Shown: in pieces, positions 25,449-34,313 of the stretch | How positions within the stretch are numbered: position 1 is the stretch's first letter | How the letters are laid out: every line of letters begins with the position of its first letter | Origin: an uncultured Eggerthella sp. | Lineage (GTDB): Bacteria > Actinomycetota > Coriobacteriia > Coriobacteriales > Eggerthellaceae | Reading direction: 5' to 3' | DNA length: 64,000 nucleotides | Assembly: GCA_900538545.1 (NCBI GenBank) | Contig: UPYK01000003.1 | Coordinates: forward strand, 1 to 64,000 | Made by a program: the position numbers and the translations under genes | Notes under the pieces: model-generated | The model's database searches: none | Told to the model about the DNA's origin: nothing | Seen by the model: the letters and a program-made list of their open reading frames with translations, nothing else

Positions 25449-26246
25449 CTACTCCCAGCCTTCGGTGTCCAACTCAAGCGAGATCGGACAATGATCGCTT
25501 CCCATGATCTCGGGCCAAATGCACGACATGACCACGCGCTGCTCAAGCGCCTGGCTCACCAGAAAGTAGTCGATGCGCCACCCTGCATTGTTGGCGCGCG
25601 CATTGAAACGATAGCTCCACCAGGTATAGGCCCCTTCGGTGGTGGGATGCAGGCTGCGGAAGGTGTCGACGAAGCCTGCCTCCAGAAGCGCCGTGAATTT
25701 CGCGCGCTCTTCATCCGAAAAGCCAGGGTTGCCCACATTGGTGCGCGGGTTCTTCAGATCGATCGGCTCATGAGCCACGTTGAAATCGCCGCACATCACC
25801 ACTGGTTTCGCATTGCCCTTCGAGCCATCCGGCAGGATACCCTGCTCAAGACCTTGGCATACCTCGCGAAAGACATCGTCCCAGTGCATGCGATGATCGA
25901 TACGTGCTAGTTCGTTTTGAGAGTTCGGGGTGTAGACATTCACGAACCACAGATGCTCGAATTCACAGATGACCACGCGGCCTTCCGTATCGAGCTCGGG
26001 CACGCCTACCTCATGGATGACTTGAAGAGGAACTTCTTTGGAAAAGACCGCCGTGCCTGAATAGCCCTTGCGTTCGGCATAGCTCCAGGACTGCGTATAT
26101 CCTGGCAGGTCAAGATCGATCTGCCCTTCCTGCAGCTTGGTCTCCTGGAGCGCGAACACATCGGCGTTCAGCTCGTCGAACACCGCAGGAAAGCCCTTTT
26201 TCATGACGGCCCGCAGGCCGTTCACATTCCATGAAACGAATCGCAT
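25449..26246 (-). CDS. exoA: Exodeoxyribonuclease III
   Basis: This is an AP endonuclease/3'-exonuclease of the endonuclease/exonuclease/phosphatase fold, acting in base-excision repair. The 265-residue protein shows FVSWNVNGLRA, the metal-binding Glu in FALQETKLQ, VYTPNSQ, the catalytic CGDFNVAHEPIDL, WRIDYFLVS and the final GSDHCPI histidine. All expected motifs are present. The start ATG at 26246 is 8 bases after the stop of the upstream gene and has no strong ribosome site, so it may be translationally coupled. Confidence 0.95.
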   Translation of the reverse strand: MRFVSWNVNGLRAVMKKGFPAVFDELNADVFALQETKLQEGQIDLDLPGYTQSWSYAERKGYSGTAVFSKEVPLQVIHEVGVPELDTEGRVVICEFEHLWFVNVYTPNSQNELARIDHRMHWDDVFREVCQGLEQGILPDGSKGNAKPVVMCGDFNVAHEPIDLKNPRTNVGNPGFSDEERAKFTALLEAGFVDTFRSLHPTTEGAYTWWSYRFNARANNAGWRIDYFLVSQALEQRVVMSCIWPEIMGSDHCPISLELDTEGWE

Positions 26247-26254
26247 AAGCTAGA

Positions 26255-26932
26255 TTAACGCTTTCGAGCAGCTTTTTTAGCAGCTTTCGCTTCCTCTTTT
26301 GCGATCGCTTCCTTCTTCGCTTGCTTGCGTGCGGCCGTTGCTTCTTTCGAGCGGTCGCCCTTGATGCTGCCACCGCGTGCAGCCTTACGCAGCGGACGGA
26401 TCTTGATCGCATCGATCGCAACGGCGGCGATTAGGAAGGCATAGCCCAGACCGAAGAAGATGAGGGAGAGATCCCCGTTGTCGATGAAGTATTCAGGCAG
26501 CATGACTGGCGGAATGAGCGAGCAGATACCGCAGATGATGACGATCCACCAGACCATGCGCCATCTCTTGTATTCGCTCGTACCAGGATTGAGGTACTTC
26601 GCGCGGGCAGCTTTCTTGGTCTCTTCCGAAAGGCCTTCCATGGATTCCATGGCCTCGGACCCTTCCATGTCGTTGAGGGTCCACTTGCCGCCCTTCTTCT
26701 TGGGCTGCTCGGTTGCCTCAGCGGCTTGTGCGCTGGATTTGCTCGACTTCTTCTCTGGCTCTTGCTTGCCCTTGAAGCGATCGAAGAAGCTCTTCTTCGG
26801 CTTTGCGTTCGGATCGGCGATATAGACCGAAGACGCGGCTTTCGTTGCTGGTTTGGCGGAAGCGGCTGACTTGCGCGTTTTGCCGCCTTCGCGCTGTTGG
26901 TAGCGGTCGTTCAGAGGATTGCGCTGTGACAT
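26255..26932 (-). CDS. Small basic membrane protein of unknown function
   Basis: I do not recognise the family. The 225-residue product has a long hydrophilic N-terminus rich in Lys, Ser, Ala and Glu (1-120). Two hydrophobic segments (about 128-150 and 160-178, the second LSLIFFGLGYAFLIAAVAIDAI) follow. The tail is strongly basic, rich in Lys and Ala (KKEAIAKEEAKAAKKAARKR). The topology suggests both ends are cytoplasmic. The ATG follows AAGGAGAACATCTTTCC. It is located just upstream of exoA. Confidence 0.75.
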   Translation of the reverse strand: MSQRNPLNDRYQQREGGKTRKSAASAKPATKAASSVYIADPNAKPKKSFFDRFKGKQEPEKKSSKSSAQAAEATEQPKKKGGKWTLNDMEGSEAMESMEGLSEETKKAARAKYLNPGTSEYKRWRMVWWIVIICGICSLIPPVMLPEYFIDNGDLSLIFFGLGYAFLIAAVAIDAIKIRPLRKAARGGSIKGDRSKEATAARKQAKKEAIAKEEAKAAKKAARKR

Positions 26933-27023
26933 GGAAAGATGTTCTCCTTTTGGTGTTGCTCGATCGGATGAGTGATCGGGTTCCTGATGGGAATAGGCGC
27001 CTTGCTCAGCGCCAAATGATAGA

Positions 27024-27899
27024 TTACTGGGCTACGAAGGTCTTTCCCGTGATCTTCTCGTAAGCCTGAATGTACTTTTCGCTGGTGGCTTTGATCACAT
27101 CTTCGGGCAGATGCGGTGGCTCGCCACTGCGATCCCAGTTGGCATTGAGCCAATTGCGCACGAACTGCTTGTCGAAGCTCGGCTGCTCAGTGCCCTCGAT
27201 ATAAGTGTCGACCGCCCAGAAGCGCGATGAATCGGGCGTGAGCACTTCGTCGCCCAAGATGATCGTGCCATCCACCTTGCCGAACTCCAGTTTCGTATCG
27301 GCGATGATGATGCCGCGCTCGCGTGCATGCTCGGCAGCACGGTCATAGATCGCAAGCGTGAGATCCTTGATAGCGTTGGCATCTTCAAGACCGATGAGCT
27401 CAGCCGTCTTGTCGAAGCTGATGTTCTCGTCGTGATCGCCGATCTCTGCCTTCGTGGAAGGCGTGAAGATAGGCTTGGGCAGGCGCGAAGAATTCACGAG
27501 CCCTGCAGGAAGCTCGATGCCGCAAACTGCACCTGTCTTCTCGTAGTCCTTAAGGCCTGAACCGGTAAGGTAACCACGCACGATGCACTCGACCGGGAAC
27601 ATCTCAGCCTTGCGCACGAGCATGAAACGGCCTGCCAGATAATCGGCATAGGGCTTGAACTTTTCGGGCAGGTCGGCCACATCTGCCGAGATGAGATGGT
27701 TTTCCACCACATCGGCGAGCAACTCGAACCAGAAGCAGGAAAGCTGCGTGAGCACCTGACCTTTATAGGGGATATCGTCTTTGAGGATATAGTCGAATGC
27801 AGAAATGCGATCGGTCGCAACGAGCAGGAGTTTGTCGCCCAGATCGTAGAGATCGCGCACTTTACCCTGAGCATCGGGCTTGATATCGATTCCTTGCAT
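27024..27899 (-). CDS. purC: SAICAR synthase
   Basis: PurC joins aspartate to CAIR in purine synthesis. The 291-residue protein has GKVRDLYDLGDKLLLVATDRISAFD, MFPVECIVRGYLTGSGL, the DTKLEFG motif and LGDEVLTPDSSRFW. I begin it at ATG 27897-27899 behind AGAAAGGATCGAC, not at the longer frame start at 27944. A perfect 7-bp inverted repeat overlaps the region 20-45 bases upstream of the start. It stands alone; purB, purD and purA are elsewhere in the window. Confidence 0.96.
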   Translation of the reverse strand: MQGIDIKPDAQGKVRDLYDLGDKLLLVATDRISAFDYILKDDIPYKGQVLTQLSCFWFELLADVVENHLISADVADLPEKFKPYADYLAGRFMLVRKAEMFPVECIVRGYLTGSGLKDYEKTGAVCGIELPAGLVNSSRLPKPIFTPSTKAEIGDHDENISFDKTAELIGLEDANAIKDLTLAIYDRAAEHARERGIIIADTKLEFGKVDGTIILGDEVLTPDSSRFWAVDTYIEGTEQPSFDKQFVRNWLNANWDRSGEPPHLPEDVIKATSEKYIQAYEKITGKTFVAQ

Positions 27900-27916
27900 G
27901 TCGATCCTTTCTGAGT

Positions 27917-27942
27917 GCCGTACCAAGAAGAACCTGTACGGC
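27917..27942. promoter_or_regulatory. Inverted repeat upstream of purC
   Basis: GCCGTAC, 12 bases, GTACGGC: perfect 7-bp arms in the purC leader, 18-43 bases before its ATG. It could be an operator or a leader hairpin. No promoter boxes were seen with confidence nearby. Confidence 0.4.
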
Positions 27943-28092
27943 AAAACGCAATTTTCAGTAAGTCTCTATTATGGAACATTTCGCCCGCCTTCGGGAGTAC
28001 AGGTACGATTTTCCGCATTTTTGTAGAGGGTTTTTTCGCGAATGCCACACAAGACCTGACCGTGCGGCGTGCCGCCTGCGCTTTTAGCTTGG

Positions 28093-29547
28093 CTAATTTC
28101 CGAGACGCTTGGATTTGCCTTTGCGCATCTGCATGGTGCGATTGTAGAGCGGGATATAGATGGTGAAGCGCGCACCTTCGTTGGGCTTGCCTTCTGCGCG
28201 CACCCATCCACCATGACGATCGGCGATCTCTTTCACGACCGAAAGGCCGATGCCCAAGCCGCCCGATTCTCGCGTACGACCTGCATCAGCACGCCAGAAA
28301 CGCGAGAAAACGTTCTTCGCCTCTTCGTCGGTGAAGCCGATGCCGGTATCCTGCACAACGATCGTGCCCATGAGCTCGCCCTGCGTGACCGACACGCGAA
28401 CCGAGCCCCCTTCAGGGGTGTAGCGCACGGCGTTCGAGATGAGGTTCGCGGTGGCTTGGCGCAGCATATCGGCATTGCCATAGACGTATACGTGTGGATC
28501 GTGGTGGTAGGTGAATTCGAGACCAGATTCTTCCACATAGGTCTGATGGGTGGCGACCACTGTGTCGACCATCTCGACCAGGTCGACCTTCGAGAATTCG
28601 ACCGGATTCGCGCGGTTCTCCAAACGCGAGAGCTTCAGGAGCGCATCGACCAGACGGCTCAAACGCCTCACTTCGGAATTGAGTGTCTCAAGACGCTCTT
28701 CATCGGCGACGAACACGCCATCGATCATGGCTTCGACCGTGGACTGGATAGCCATGAGCGGCGTGCGGAGCTCGTGCGCAACGTCGGTGACCAGGCGACG
28801 TTCCATATCGCGGTTCGCCTCGACCGAATCGGCCATCTGGTCGAAGGTCTTGCCCAAACGAGCGATCTCATCATCGCCCACCATGTGAGTACGCGCTGAA
28901 TAGTTACCCTCTTTAAGGGCGCGCGCGGCATTCGTGATGGAATTGATCGGACGTGAGAGCAAACGCGCCAGAATGAATCCAGCAAGAATAGCCACCAACA
29001 CCGAGAAGAGCGAAGCGAAGATCATCGCCTGATAGGACTTATTACGGAAGTCTTGATCGGCTTGCGTAAGGAGCGTTTCGGAACCGAACACCCGCACGAA
29101 CACCATGCCCACTTGTTCATCGTTGACCACGATCGGCGCAGAAGCGGTATTGCGCTCGTTCTCGGGAAGCGACGGGCTGATGAAATTAGCGTGCGCGCCA
29201 CTGTTATATACCACCGACCCATCGGCGGAAACGATCTGGATACTGACCGTATCGTAGAGTGCAGCAGCAGAATTGGCCGCAGCGAGCGCACCGCTGTACC
29301 AGTCGTTAGGCGTAGTCTCAAAGCTTTGAGCGATCGATCCTGCCACCGATTCGGCCAGGTTCTCCATATTCTCGCGCGTATAGCTTTGGAAGTACTGCTC
29401 CCACACGAACGAGAGCATGCCTACCGCAACGAGTGCGGTCATGAGCGCGATGGCGGCGAACGAAAGCGTGATGCGCGCCGTGAAGGAAACGCCCTTCTTC
29501 TGCTTTGCCTCGCCGGATTCGTCGTATTCGACGTTCTCTTCGACCAT
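28093..29547 (-). CDS. Membrane sensor histidine kinase
   Basis: The 484-residue kinase has two membrane helices (about 27-47 and 172-192) around an extracytoplasmic sensor domain of about 125 residues. These are followed by HAMP (LLSRPINSITNAARALKEGNYSAR), the phospho-acceptor box VTDVAHELRTPLMAIQ, and the ATPase domain with NLISNAVRYTP, VVQDTGIGF and GGLGIGLSVV. The sensor has no recognised fold. It is 39 bases downstream of an OmpR-type regulator and works with it. No target genes are certain, but the divergent secreted protein gene at 30502 is a candidate. Confidence 0.94.
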   Translation of the reverse strand: MVEENVEYDESGEAKQKKGVSFTARITLSFAAIALMTALVAVGMLSFVWEQYFQSYTRENMENLAESVAGSIAQSFETTPNDWYSGALAAANSAAALYDTVSIQIVSADGSVVYNSGAHANFISPSLPENERNTASAPIVVNDEQVGMVFVRVFGSETLLTQADQDFRNKSYQAMIFASLFSVLVAILAGFILARLLSRPINSITNAARALKEGNYSARTHMVGDDEIARLGKTFDQMADSVEANRDMERRLVTDVAHELRTPLMAIQSTVEAMIDGVFVADEERLETLNSEVRRLSRLVDALLKLSRLENRANPVEFSKVDLVEMVDTVVATHQTYVEESGLEFTYHHDPHVYVYGNADMLRQATANLISNAVRYTPEGGSVRVSVTQGELMGTIVVQDTGIGFTDEEAKNVFSRFWRADAGRTRESGGLGIGLSVVKEIADRHGGWVRAEGKPNEGARFTIYIPLYNRTMQMRKGKSKRLGN

Positions 29548-29586
29548 GATGCTCTACGTTGACCGTTGCGCCGAATGCGCAGGGAC

Positions 29587-30297
29587 TTACTGGTTCGCTT
29601 TCGTGGGGTCTTCGAAGCGATAACCCACACCATGGACCGTATGCAGCCACTTGGGGTTACGCGGATTGTCGCCGATCTTAGCGCGCAGGTTCTTCACATG
29701 AGAATCGATGGTGCGCTCGTAGCCTTCGAAGTCGTAGCCGAGCACCTTTTCCACGAGCTCCATGCGCGAATAGACACGTCCTGGATAGCGACAGAGCGTG
29801 GTGAGCAGCTTGAATTCACTGGCCGTGAGATCGATGACCTCATCGTTCACCAAGATCTTATGGCCGGAGATATCGATCGTAAGCTCACCGAACTCAAGCA
29901 CTTCGCGCTGCGGCTCAGCCTCGGAATGCACGCGGCGCAAGAGCGCACGTACGCGCGCAACGAGCTCGCGCGGGCTGAAAGGCTTGACCAGATAGTCATC
30001 GGCACCAAGCTCGAGACCGATGATGCGGTCTTCAACTTCGCCTTTTGCCGTGAGCATGATGATGGGCGTGTCGGAATTATCACGAATAACGCGACAGACG
30101 CGTTCGCCCGGAACGCGTGGAAGCATGAGGTCCAAGATGACCAGGTCGAAATGGTGACGCGAGAATTCCTCAAGTGCTTCTTGGCCATCAGCCACGGCGA
30201 CCACCTGATAGTTCTCACGCTGGAGATAAGCCGCGACCGCATCACGGATGGCCTTTTCATCTTCGACGAGAAGAATGCGACGGGTATCGTTGCTCAT
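29587..30297 (-). CDS. OmpR-family response regulator
   Basis: The 236-residue regulator has a receiver domain with the acidic pocket LLVEDEKAIR, the phospho-acceptor aspartate in LVILDLMLPR (about residue 55), and the KPFSPRELVARV lysine. A winged-helix DNA-binding domain ends in VHGVGYRFED. The ATG follows AAGGAGCACAAT. It is the first gene of the two-gene operon with the histidine kinase. The promoter region is shared with the divergent gene at 30502 and holds a short dyad that could be its binding site. Confidence 0.95.
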   Translation of the reverse strand: MSNDTRRILLVEDEKAIRDAVAAYLQRENYQVVAVADGQEALEEFSRHHFDLVILDLMLPRVPGERVCRVIRDNSDTPIIMLTAKGEVEDRIIGLELGADDYLVKPFSPRELVARVRALLRRVHSEAEPQREVLEFGELTIDISGHKILVNDEVIDLTASEFKLLTTLCRYPGRVYSRMELVEKVLGYDFEGYERTIDSHVKNLRAKIGDNPRNPKWLHTVHGVGYRFEDPTKANQ

Positions 30298-30385
30298 ATT
30301 GTGCTCCTTATCTGAAGGAAACGCTCAAAAACCCGCAACGCAAAGAGAAGAAGCGCTGCGTGTGCGTTACTCTGTATTTGGGTTT

Positions 30386-30391
30386 ATTGTA
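30386..30391 (-). promoter_or_regulatory. Extended -10 box before the response regulator gene
   Basis: TTGCTACAAT on the minus strand (TG, one base, TACAAT) about 90 bases upstream of the response regulator ATG. The -35 region is weak, as is common with extended -10 promoters. Confidence 0.5.
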
Positions 30392-30417
30392 GCAATTAGC
30401 ATCTTCTCTCGATGTAT

Positions 30418-30433
30418 TGACACTCAAATGTCA
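30418..30433. promoter_or_regulatory. Short dyad in the divergent control region
   Basis: TGACA, six bases, TGTCA. It lies about 25 bases upstream of the -10 box for the response regulator operon, and about 70 bases before the divergent secreted protein gene. It may be an operator for one or both. Confidence 0.35.
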
Positions 30434-30501
30434 CAATAGCCCTGCGTCTTTTCCTGTTTGGCTTGTTGAGCGAACAGGGGCGCATCAACACGAATCCAGG
30501 T

Positions 30502-31971
30502 ATGAAAGAGCGCATCGTGCCGCAAAAACGCACCAACAAAACTCCCACCACCAAAGCACGCCCCACCAAGCGAAATGGCCGGGCGGCGAAAAGCGCTCAT
30601 ACGCCGGGAAACACTTCTTCGTTCACCCGCGTACGTCCCACTACGCGCAAGAAAGGGGCGTTCTCTCGTCCTACTCAGACGCGAAGCAGCGCGCATGCAG
30701 CCCCTGAAGGGCGTTTCTCTCCTGAGGTACTGCTCACTCGCCGCAATCTGCTCATCGGAGCGGGGGTTATTGGCGGTATCGCAGCAGTGGGAGGCATCAG
30801 CAGTGCAGCTTCGAGCGCTTTCTCGAGCAATACGTCGGTCGAGAGCCTTTCGGTCCCCCAAGATGCCGTTACCGAGCTGGCTGATTTCTCCGAAGTGCCC
30901 TATGGCGATTATTGGAGGCTTTCAGCATCTCAGAACTTGCCCTTCGGCAGCCTTGTTTGGGCAGACAACAACACCGTCGCAGCCTGCTTATGCCCGACCG
31001 AGAGCGCACACCCGCTCAACACCATCCGTCTCTACTATTTCGGATCGGCAAACCTGGCAGAGATCATGAAGAAGCCGCAGGGCTTCGATGAAGGCTTCGA
31101 TATCTACGATGTGCGCTGCAGCACTGAAGGGCTCATCTGGACCGAGTGCAACATCTTCGAGAATACCTGGCGCATTTACACCGCGCAGCTCGAGAACGCC
31201 ACGCTCTCGAATATCCTGCTCGTCGATGAAGGCGATGCCAATTGGGTCACTCCCTCCATCGCCACATGCGACAATTCTGCATTCTGGCAGGTCATACCCG
31301 ATCCTAATGGAGAATTCGCTAAGGAAAAGGCTGAGTTGCGCGCGTTGCATTTCGGGCGGAGCAGTTATGAGACCGTGCTCGAATCGCTTCACGCCTTTGG
31401 TTGCAGGATCGTGAGCGTACCCGAAGGGGTGGTGTGTGCTCCGCGCATGAATACCTCGACTCTTTACTACCAGCTCACGAAAGTGAACGCATCCGATTTC
31501 TCCGTGGCTGATGAACTGGTCCTACCTCAGCGCATGACCCCATGCAATCTGGGATATGGCAAGAGCGGCTTCGCGTTCGCACTCGACAACATCTACAACT
31601 ATGGCGATGGCATTTCGAATTTGGGCACCTACACGCCTATGGCGCCCGTCACGCCTTACCACTATAACGATCTGCCGTGGTTCCGCTTCGGTCGCACGCC
31701 TTCCGCCACGCCTGCTTGGAATGGGGACTGGTTCGTGGTGAAGTCGGCGCGCGCGATCTGCGGCACCCATTTCGCCAGCCGTACCTTCTTCATGATCGAC
31801 ATCCCCAACAACACCGACACCTACGGGGAATACCTTGTTTCAGCAGGTACGTGCAAAACGATCGTGGGGCTCAGCCAGATCACCACAACCGTTGAAGGAG
31901 AGCACGATCACGCGCTCATGCGCATCTTCACGCCTACGGCGAAAGAACCCGGCGATGCCTTCAGCGCCTAA
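30502..31971 (+). CDS. Tat-type exported protein, possible beta-propeller
   Basis: I do not recognise the family. The 489-residue product (from ATG 30502) has an unusually long basic N-region of about 80 residues, rich in Lys, Arg, Thr and Pro. A twin-arginine-like signal follows, LTRRNLLIGAGVIGGIAAVGG (RR at about 80-81), after which comes an Ala/Ser-rich spacer. The rest has repeated aromatic/hydrophobic strands with WxxxN and DxRCSTEGLIWTECNI-type units, consistent with a beta-propeller of about six or seven blades; this is inference. No membrane anchor beyond the signal is seen. The open frame extends to a TTG at 30463, but the ATG fits better. It is divergent from the two-component system and ends before a strong terminator. 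Confidence 0.72.
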   Translation: MKERIVPQKRTNKTPTTKARPTKRNGRAAKSAHTPGNTSSFTRVRPTTRKKGAFSRPTQTRSSAHAAPEGRFSPEVLLTRRNLLIGAGVIGGIAAVGGISSAASSAFSSNTSVESLSVPQDAVTELADFSEVPYGDYWRLSASQNLPFGSLVWADNNTVAACLCPTESAHPLNTIRLYYFGSANLAEIMKKPQGFDEGFDIYDVRCSTEGLIWTECNIFENTWRIYTAQLENATLSNILLVDEGDANWVTPSIATCDNSAFWQVIPDPNGEFAKEKAELRALHFGRSSYETVLESLHAFGCRIVSVPEGVVCAPRMNTSTLYYQLTKVNASDFSVADELVLPQRMTPCNLGYGKSGFAFALDNIYNYGDGISNLGTYTPMAPVTPYHYNDLPWFRFGRTPSATPAWNGDWFVVKSARAICGTHFASRTFFMIDIPNNTDTYGEYLVSAGTCKTIVGLSQITTTVEGEHDHALMRIFTPTAKEPGDAFSA

Positions 31972-32094
31972 GCGCAAATGACTCTGGACCACCGCCTGTA
32001 TCAAGCGCAGCGTAGACGCGCCAGCGAGCATTCTCTTGCATATCGAATGCAGCGCAGACGGGAGGGGTACTTAAAACGCCCCGTTCCGCTATTT

Positions 32095-32121
32095 AAAGAG
32101 CTGGCAAATGCCAGCTCTTTT
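32095..32121. terminator. Two-way terminator between the Tat-type gene and purB
   Basis: AAAGAGCTGGCA and TGCCAGCTCTTT form a perfect 12-bp stem with a two-base loop (four-base if the closing pairs open). It is followed by T residues on the plus strand and TTTAAAT on the minus strand. It sits between convergent genes. Confidence 0.85.
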
Positions 32122-32214
32122 CATGCGCTCACTCCTGTGACGATTTTATTAAATTAAATTTTGCAACACAGAGGGTTTTGAGCACCCCTCCCTTTACTAC
32201 GCTGTGCCGAGCAC

Positions 32215-33558
32215 CTAGAACGTCAGCTCTTCGAGGCGTTCGAAGACGATGTCTTTGCGCGTCAAGAAATCCCATGGATCGAAGATCTCGTCGAGCACCT
32301 CTTTAGAGAGATGCGCATCGGGATCGGCCTCAAGACGCTCGCGATAGCTAGGCCCATCAACCGCATTCTGGATGTCTTCCCAAACTTTCATGGCATTACG
32401 CTGCACGATCACATAAGCATCTTCACGCGAAATACCCGTATCCACGAGGGCGAGCAGCACCTTCGACGAGAAGATAAGGCCCTTCGTACGCCAAAGGTTG
32501 TGCTCCATCTTCGCAGGATAGGTCTGCAATCCATCGAGCATCCACTGCATCTTGGAGAACATGTAATCGAGCGCGATGAAGCTATCGGCCAGCGCAACGC
32601 GCTCGGCACCCGAATGCGAGATGTCGCGTTCATACCAAAGCGCCACATCGTCATAGGCAACTTGAGCGTTCGCCTTCACCACACGCGCCAATCCGCAAAC
32701 GCGTTCGGCAGTGATAGGGTTGCGCTTGTGCGGCATGGCCGAAGAACCTTTCTGGCCCTTGGTGAAAGGCTCTTCCGCTTCGATCACATCGGATTGCTGA
32801 AGCAGGCGCACCTGCATCGCGATCGATTCGAGCGTGGAGGCGGTAACCGCGAGCGCCGACATGACCTGAGCGTGACGATCGCGCGCAAGCACCTGCGTTG
32901 AAAGCGGGTCGGGCGTGAGGCCGAGCTTTTCGCAGACGTACTCCTCAACATAGGGGTCGATGCTCGAATAGGTACCTACCGCACCTGAAATAGCACCCGT
33001 AGCTGCTACTTCGCGGGCCTGCTCCATGCGCACGAGCGCGCGCTTAAGTGCCCAAGCCCAGCTGCCGAACTTCATGCCGAACGTCATCGGCTCGGCATGG
33101 ATCCCATGCGTACGACCAACACAGAGCGTGTTCTGGAATTCGAAAGCGCGGCGCTTGCACGTTTCGCCGAGCTGTTTGATATCTTCGATGATGATGTCGC
33201 ATGCCTGCGTGATCTGATATGACAAGGCAGTATCGCCCAGATCGGAAGAGGTCATACCGTAGTGCACCCAGCGCGAAGGCGGCTCTTGCCCTTCGGGAAC
33301 ATCGGCATCGATGTATTCAGCCATGCAGGTGGTGAAAGCGATCACATCGTGGTTGGTGACCTTCTCGATCTCGTCGATGCGCTCGACCGTGAAATCGGCA
33401 TGATCGCGAATCCACTGTGCTTCTTCTTTAGTGATGCCGGATTTTCCCAGCTCAGCCTGCGCTTCGCACGCAAGCACCTCGATCTCTTTCCAAATGGCGA
33501 ACTTGTTTTCAAGCTCCCAGATCTTTCCCATGTCGGGGCGGGTGTAACGACCAATCAT
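32215..33558 (-). CDS. purB: Adenylosuccinate lyase
   Basis: PurB works twice in purine synthesis, splitting SAICAR and adenylosuccinate. The 447-residue protein opens with MIGRYTRPDMGKIWELENKF, has the MTSSDLGDTALSYQI segment, CVGRTHGIHAEPMTFG, and the superfamily signature GSSAMPHKRNPITAERV. The ATG follows GAAAGGACATCCG. It lies downstream of the two TrkA genes on the same strand, 74 bases from the nearer one, and is probably read with or soon after them. A terminator follows. Confidence 0.97.
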   Translation of the reverse strand: MIGRYTRPDMGKIWELENKFAIWKEIEVLACEAQAELGKSGITKEEAQWIRDHADFTVERIDEIEKVTNHDVIAFTTCMAEYIDADVPEGQEPPSRWVHYGMTSSDLGDTALSYQITQACDIIIEDIKQLGETCKRRAFEFQNTLCVGRTHGIHAEPMTFGMKFGSWAWALKRALVRMEQAREVAATGAISGAVGTYSSIDPYVEEYVCEKLGLTPDPLSTQVLARDRHAQVMSALAVTASTLESIAMQVRLLQQSDVIEAEEPFTKGQKGSSAMPHKRNPITAERVCGLARVVKANAQVAYDDVALWYERDISHSGAERVALADSFIALDYMFSKMQWMLDGLQTYPAKMEHNLWRTKGLIFSSKVLLALVDTGISREDAYVIVQRNAMKVWEDIQNAVDGPSYRERLEADPDAHLSKEVLDEIFDPWDFLTRKDIVFERLEELTF

Positions 33559-33632
33559 CGGATGTCCTTTCGTGGCACTGTCGCAAGCGAGCAGCTTTGA
33601 CGGATAGGGTTAATTCTACCTGATGCGTATGG

Positions 33633-34304
33633 TTAGAGCGACCGAATGACCCGACGCGCTTCATCGAGCAGGTCGGTATCGGCTGCAACGATCACCTGAT
33701 CGCCAGGATAGATGCGCGTTGAAGGGCGCACGACCTGGATATCATCGTTGTGAGAAGTGGCTACCAGACGGATGCCGTCTTGGAAATCAAGATCGAAGGC
33801 TGCCACGCCTTCCTCGTTATCATGGTTGCGCATGGTGGGCACTTTGATCTCGATGAGCCCCACCTGATCGTTCGTGAGCGTGAATGCGACCGACATCGAT
33901 CCGAGAGCAGCTTCTTCTTGGATCATGCGTGCGATGAGCGCCGTAGATGAAATGCTCTCGATGCCTAGACGACGGAAGATGCGCAGGTTCTTGGGATCGT
34001 TCACGCGTGCAAGTGCGCGTGAGATGCCGAACACACGATTGGCGATCTCGCAGGAAGCCAGATTGTCTTCGTCGTGACCGGTGGTAGCAACGAAGATGTC
34101 GGCATGAGGAACGCCCGCATCCTCCTGGCGCGCAACCTCGCACCCATCGCCTTGAATAACGAGCACGGGGCCTTCGAGCGTTTCGGAAAGGTGCGTGGCA
34201 ACTTGAGGGTCGCCCTCGATGAGCGCAACCTGATCGCCTTCAGCGAGCAGCGTGCGCGCAAGGTATTCGCCAACCATTCCTCCACCAACGATCACGCAAT
34301 ACAT
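33633..34304 (-). CDS. TrkA-type potassium uptake regulatory protein
   Basis: The 223-residue protein has a Rossmann RCK-N domain with the NAD-binding start CVIVGGGMVGEYLA, an acidic strand end (ALIEGDP) and FVATTGHDEDNLASCEIA. A C-terminal RCK-C domain (about 135-220) follows, with DQVIVAADTDLLDEA. Such subunits gate Trk/Ktr potassium channels in response to nucleotides. The ATG follows AGGAGCCTTCA. It is 9 bases downstream of a second TrkA-like gene. No TrkH/KtrB membrane subunit occurs in the window. Confidence 0.92.
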   Translation of the reverse strand: MYCVIVGGGMVGEYLARTLLAEGDQVALIEGDPQVATHLSETLEGPVLVIQGDGCEVARQEDAGVPHADIFVATTGHDEDNLASCEIANRVFGISRALARVNDPKNLRIFRRLGIESISSTALIARMIQEEAALGSMSVAFTLTNDQVGLIEIKVPTMRNHDNEEGVAAFDLDFQDGIRLVATSHNDDIQVVRPSTRIYPGDQVIVAADTDLLDEARRVIRSL

Positions 34305-34313
34305 TGAAGGCTC

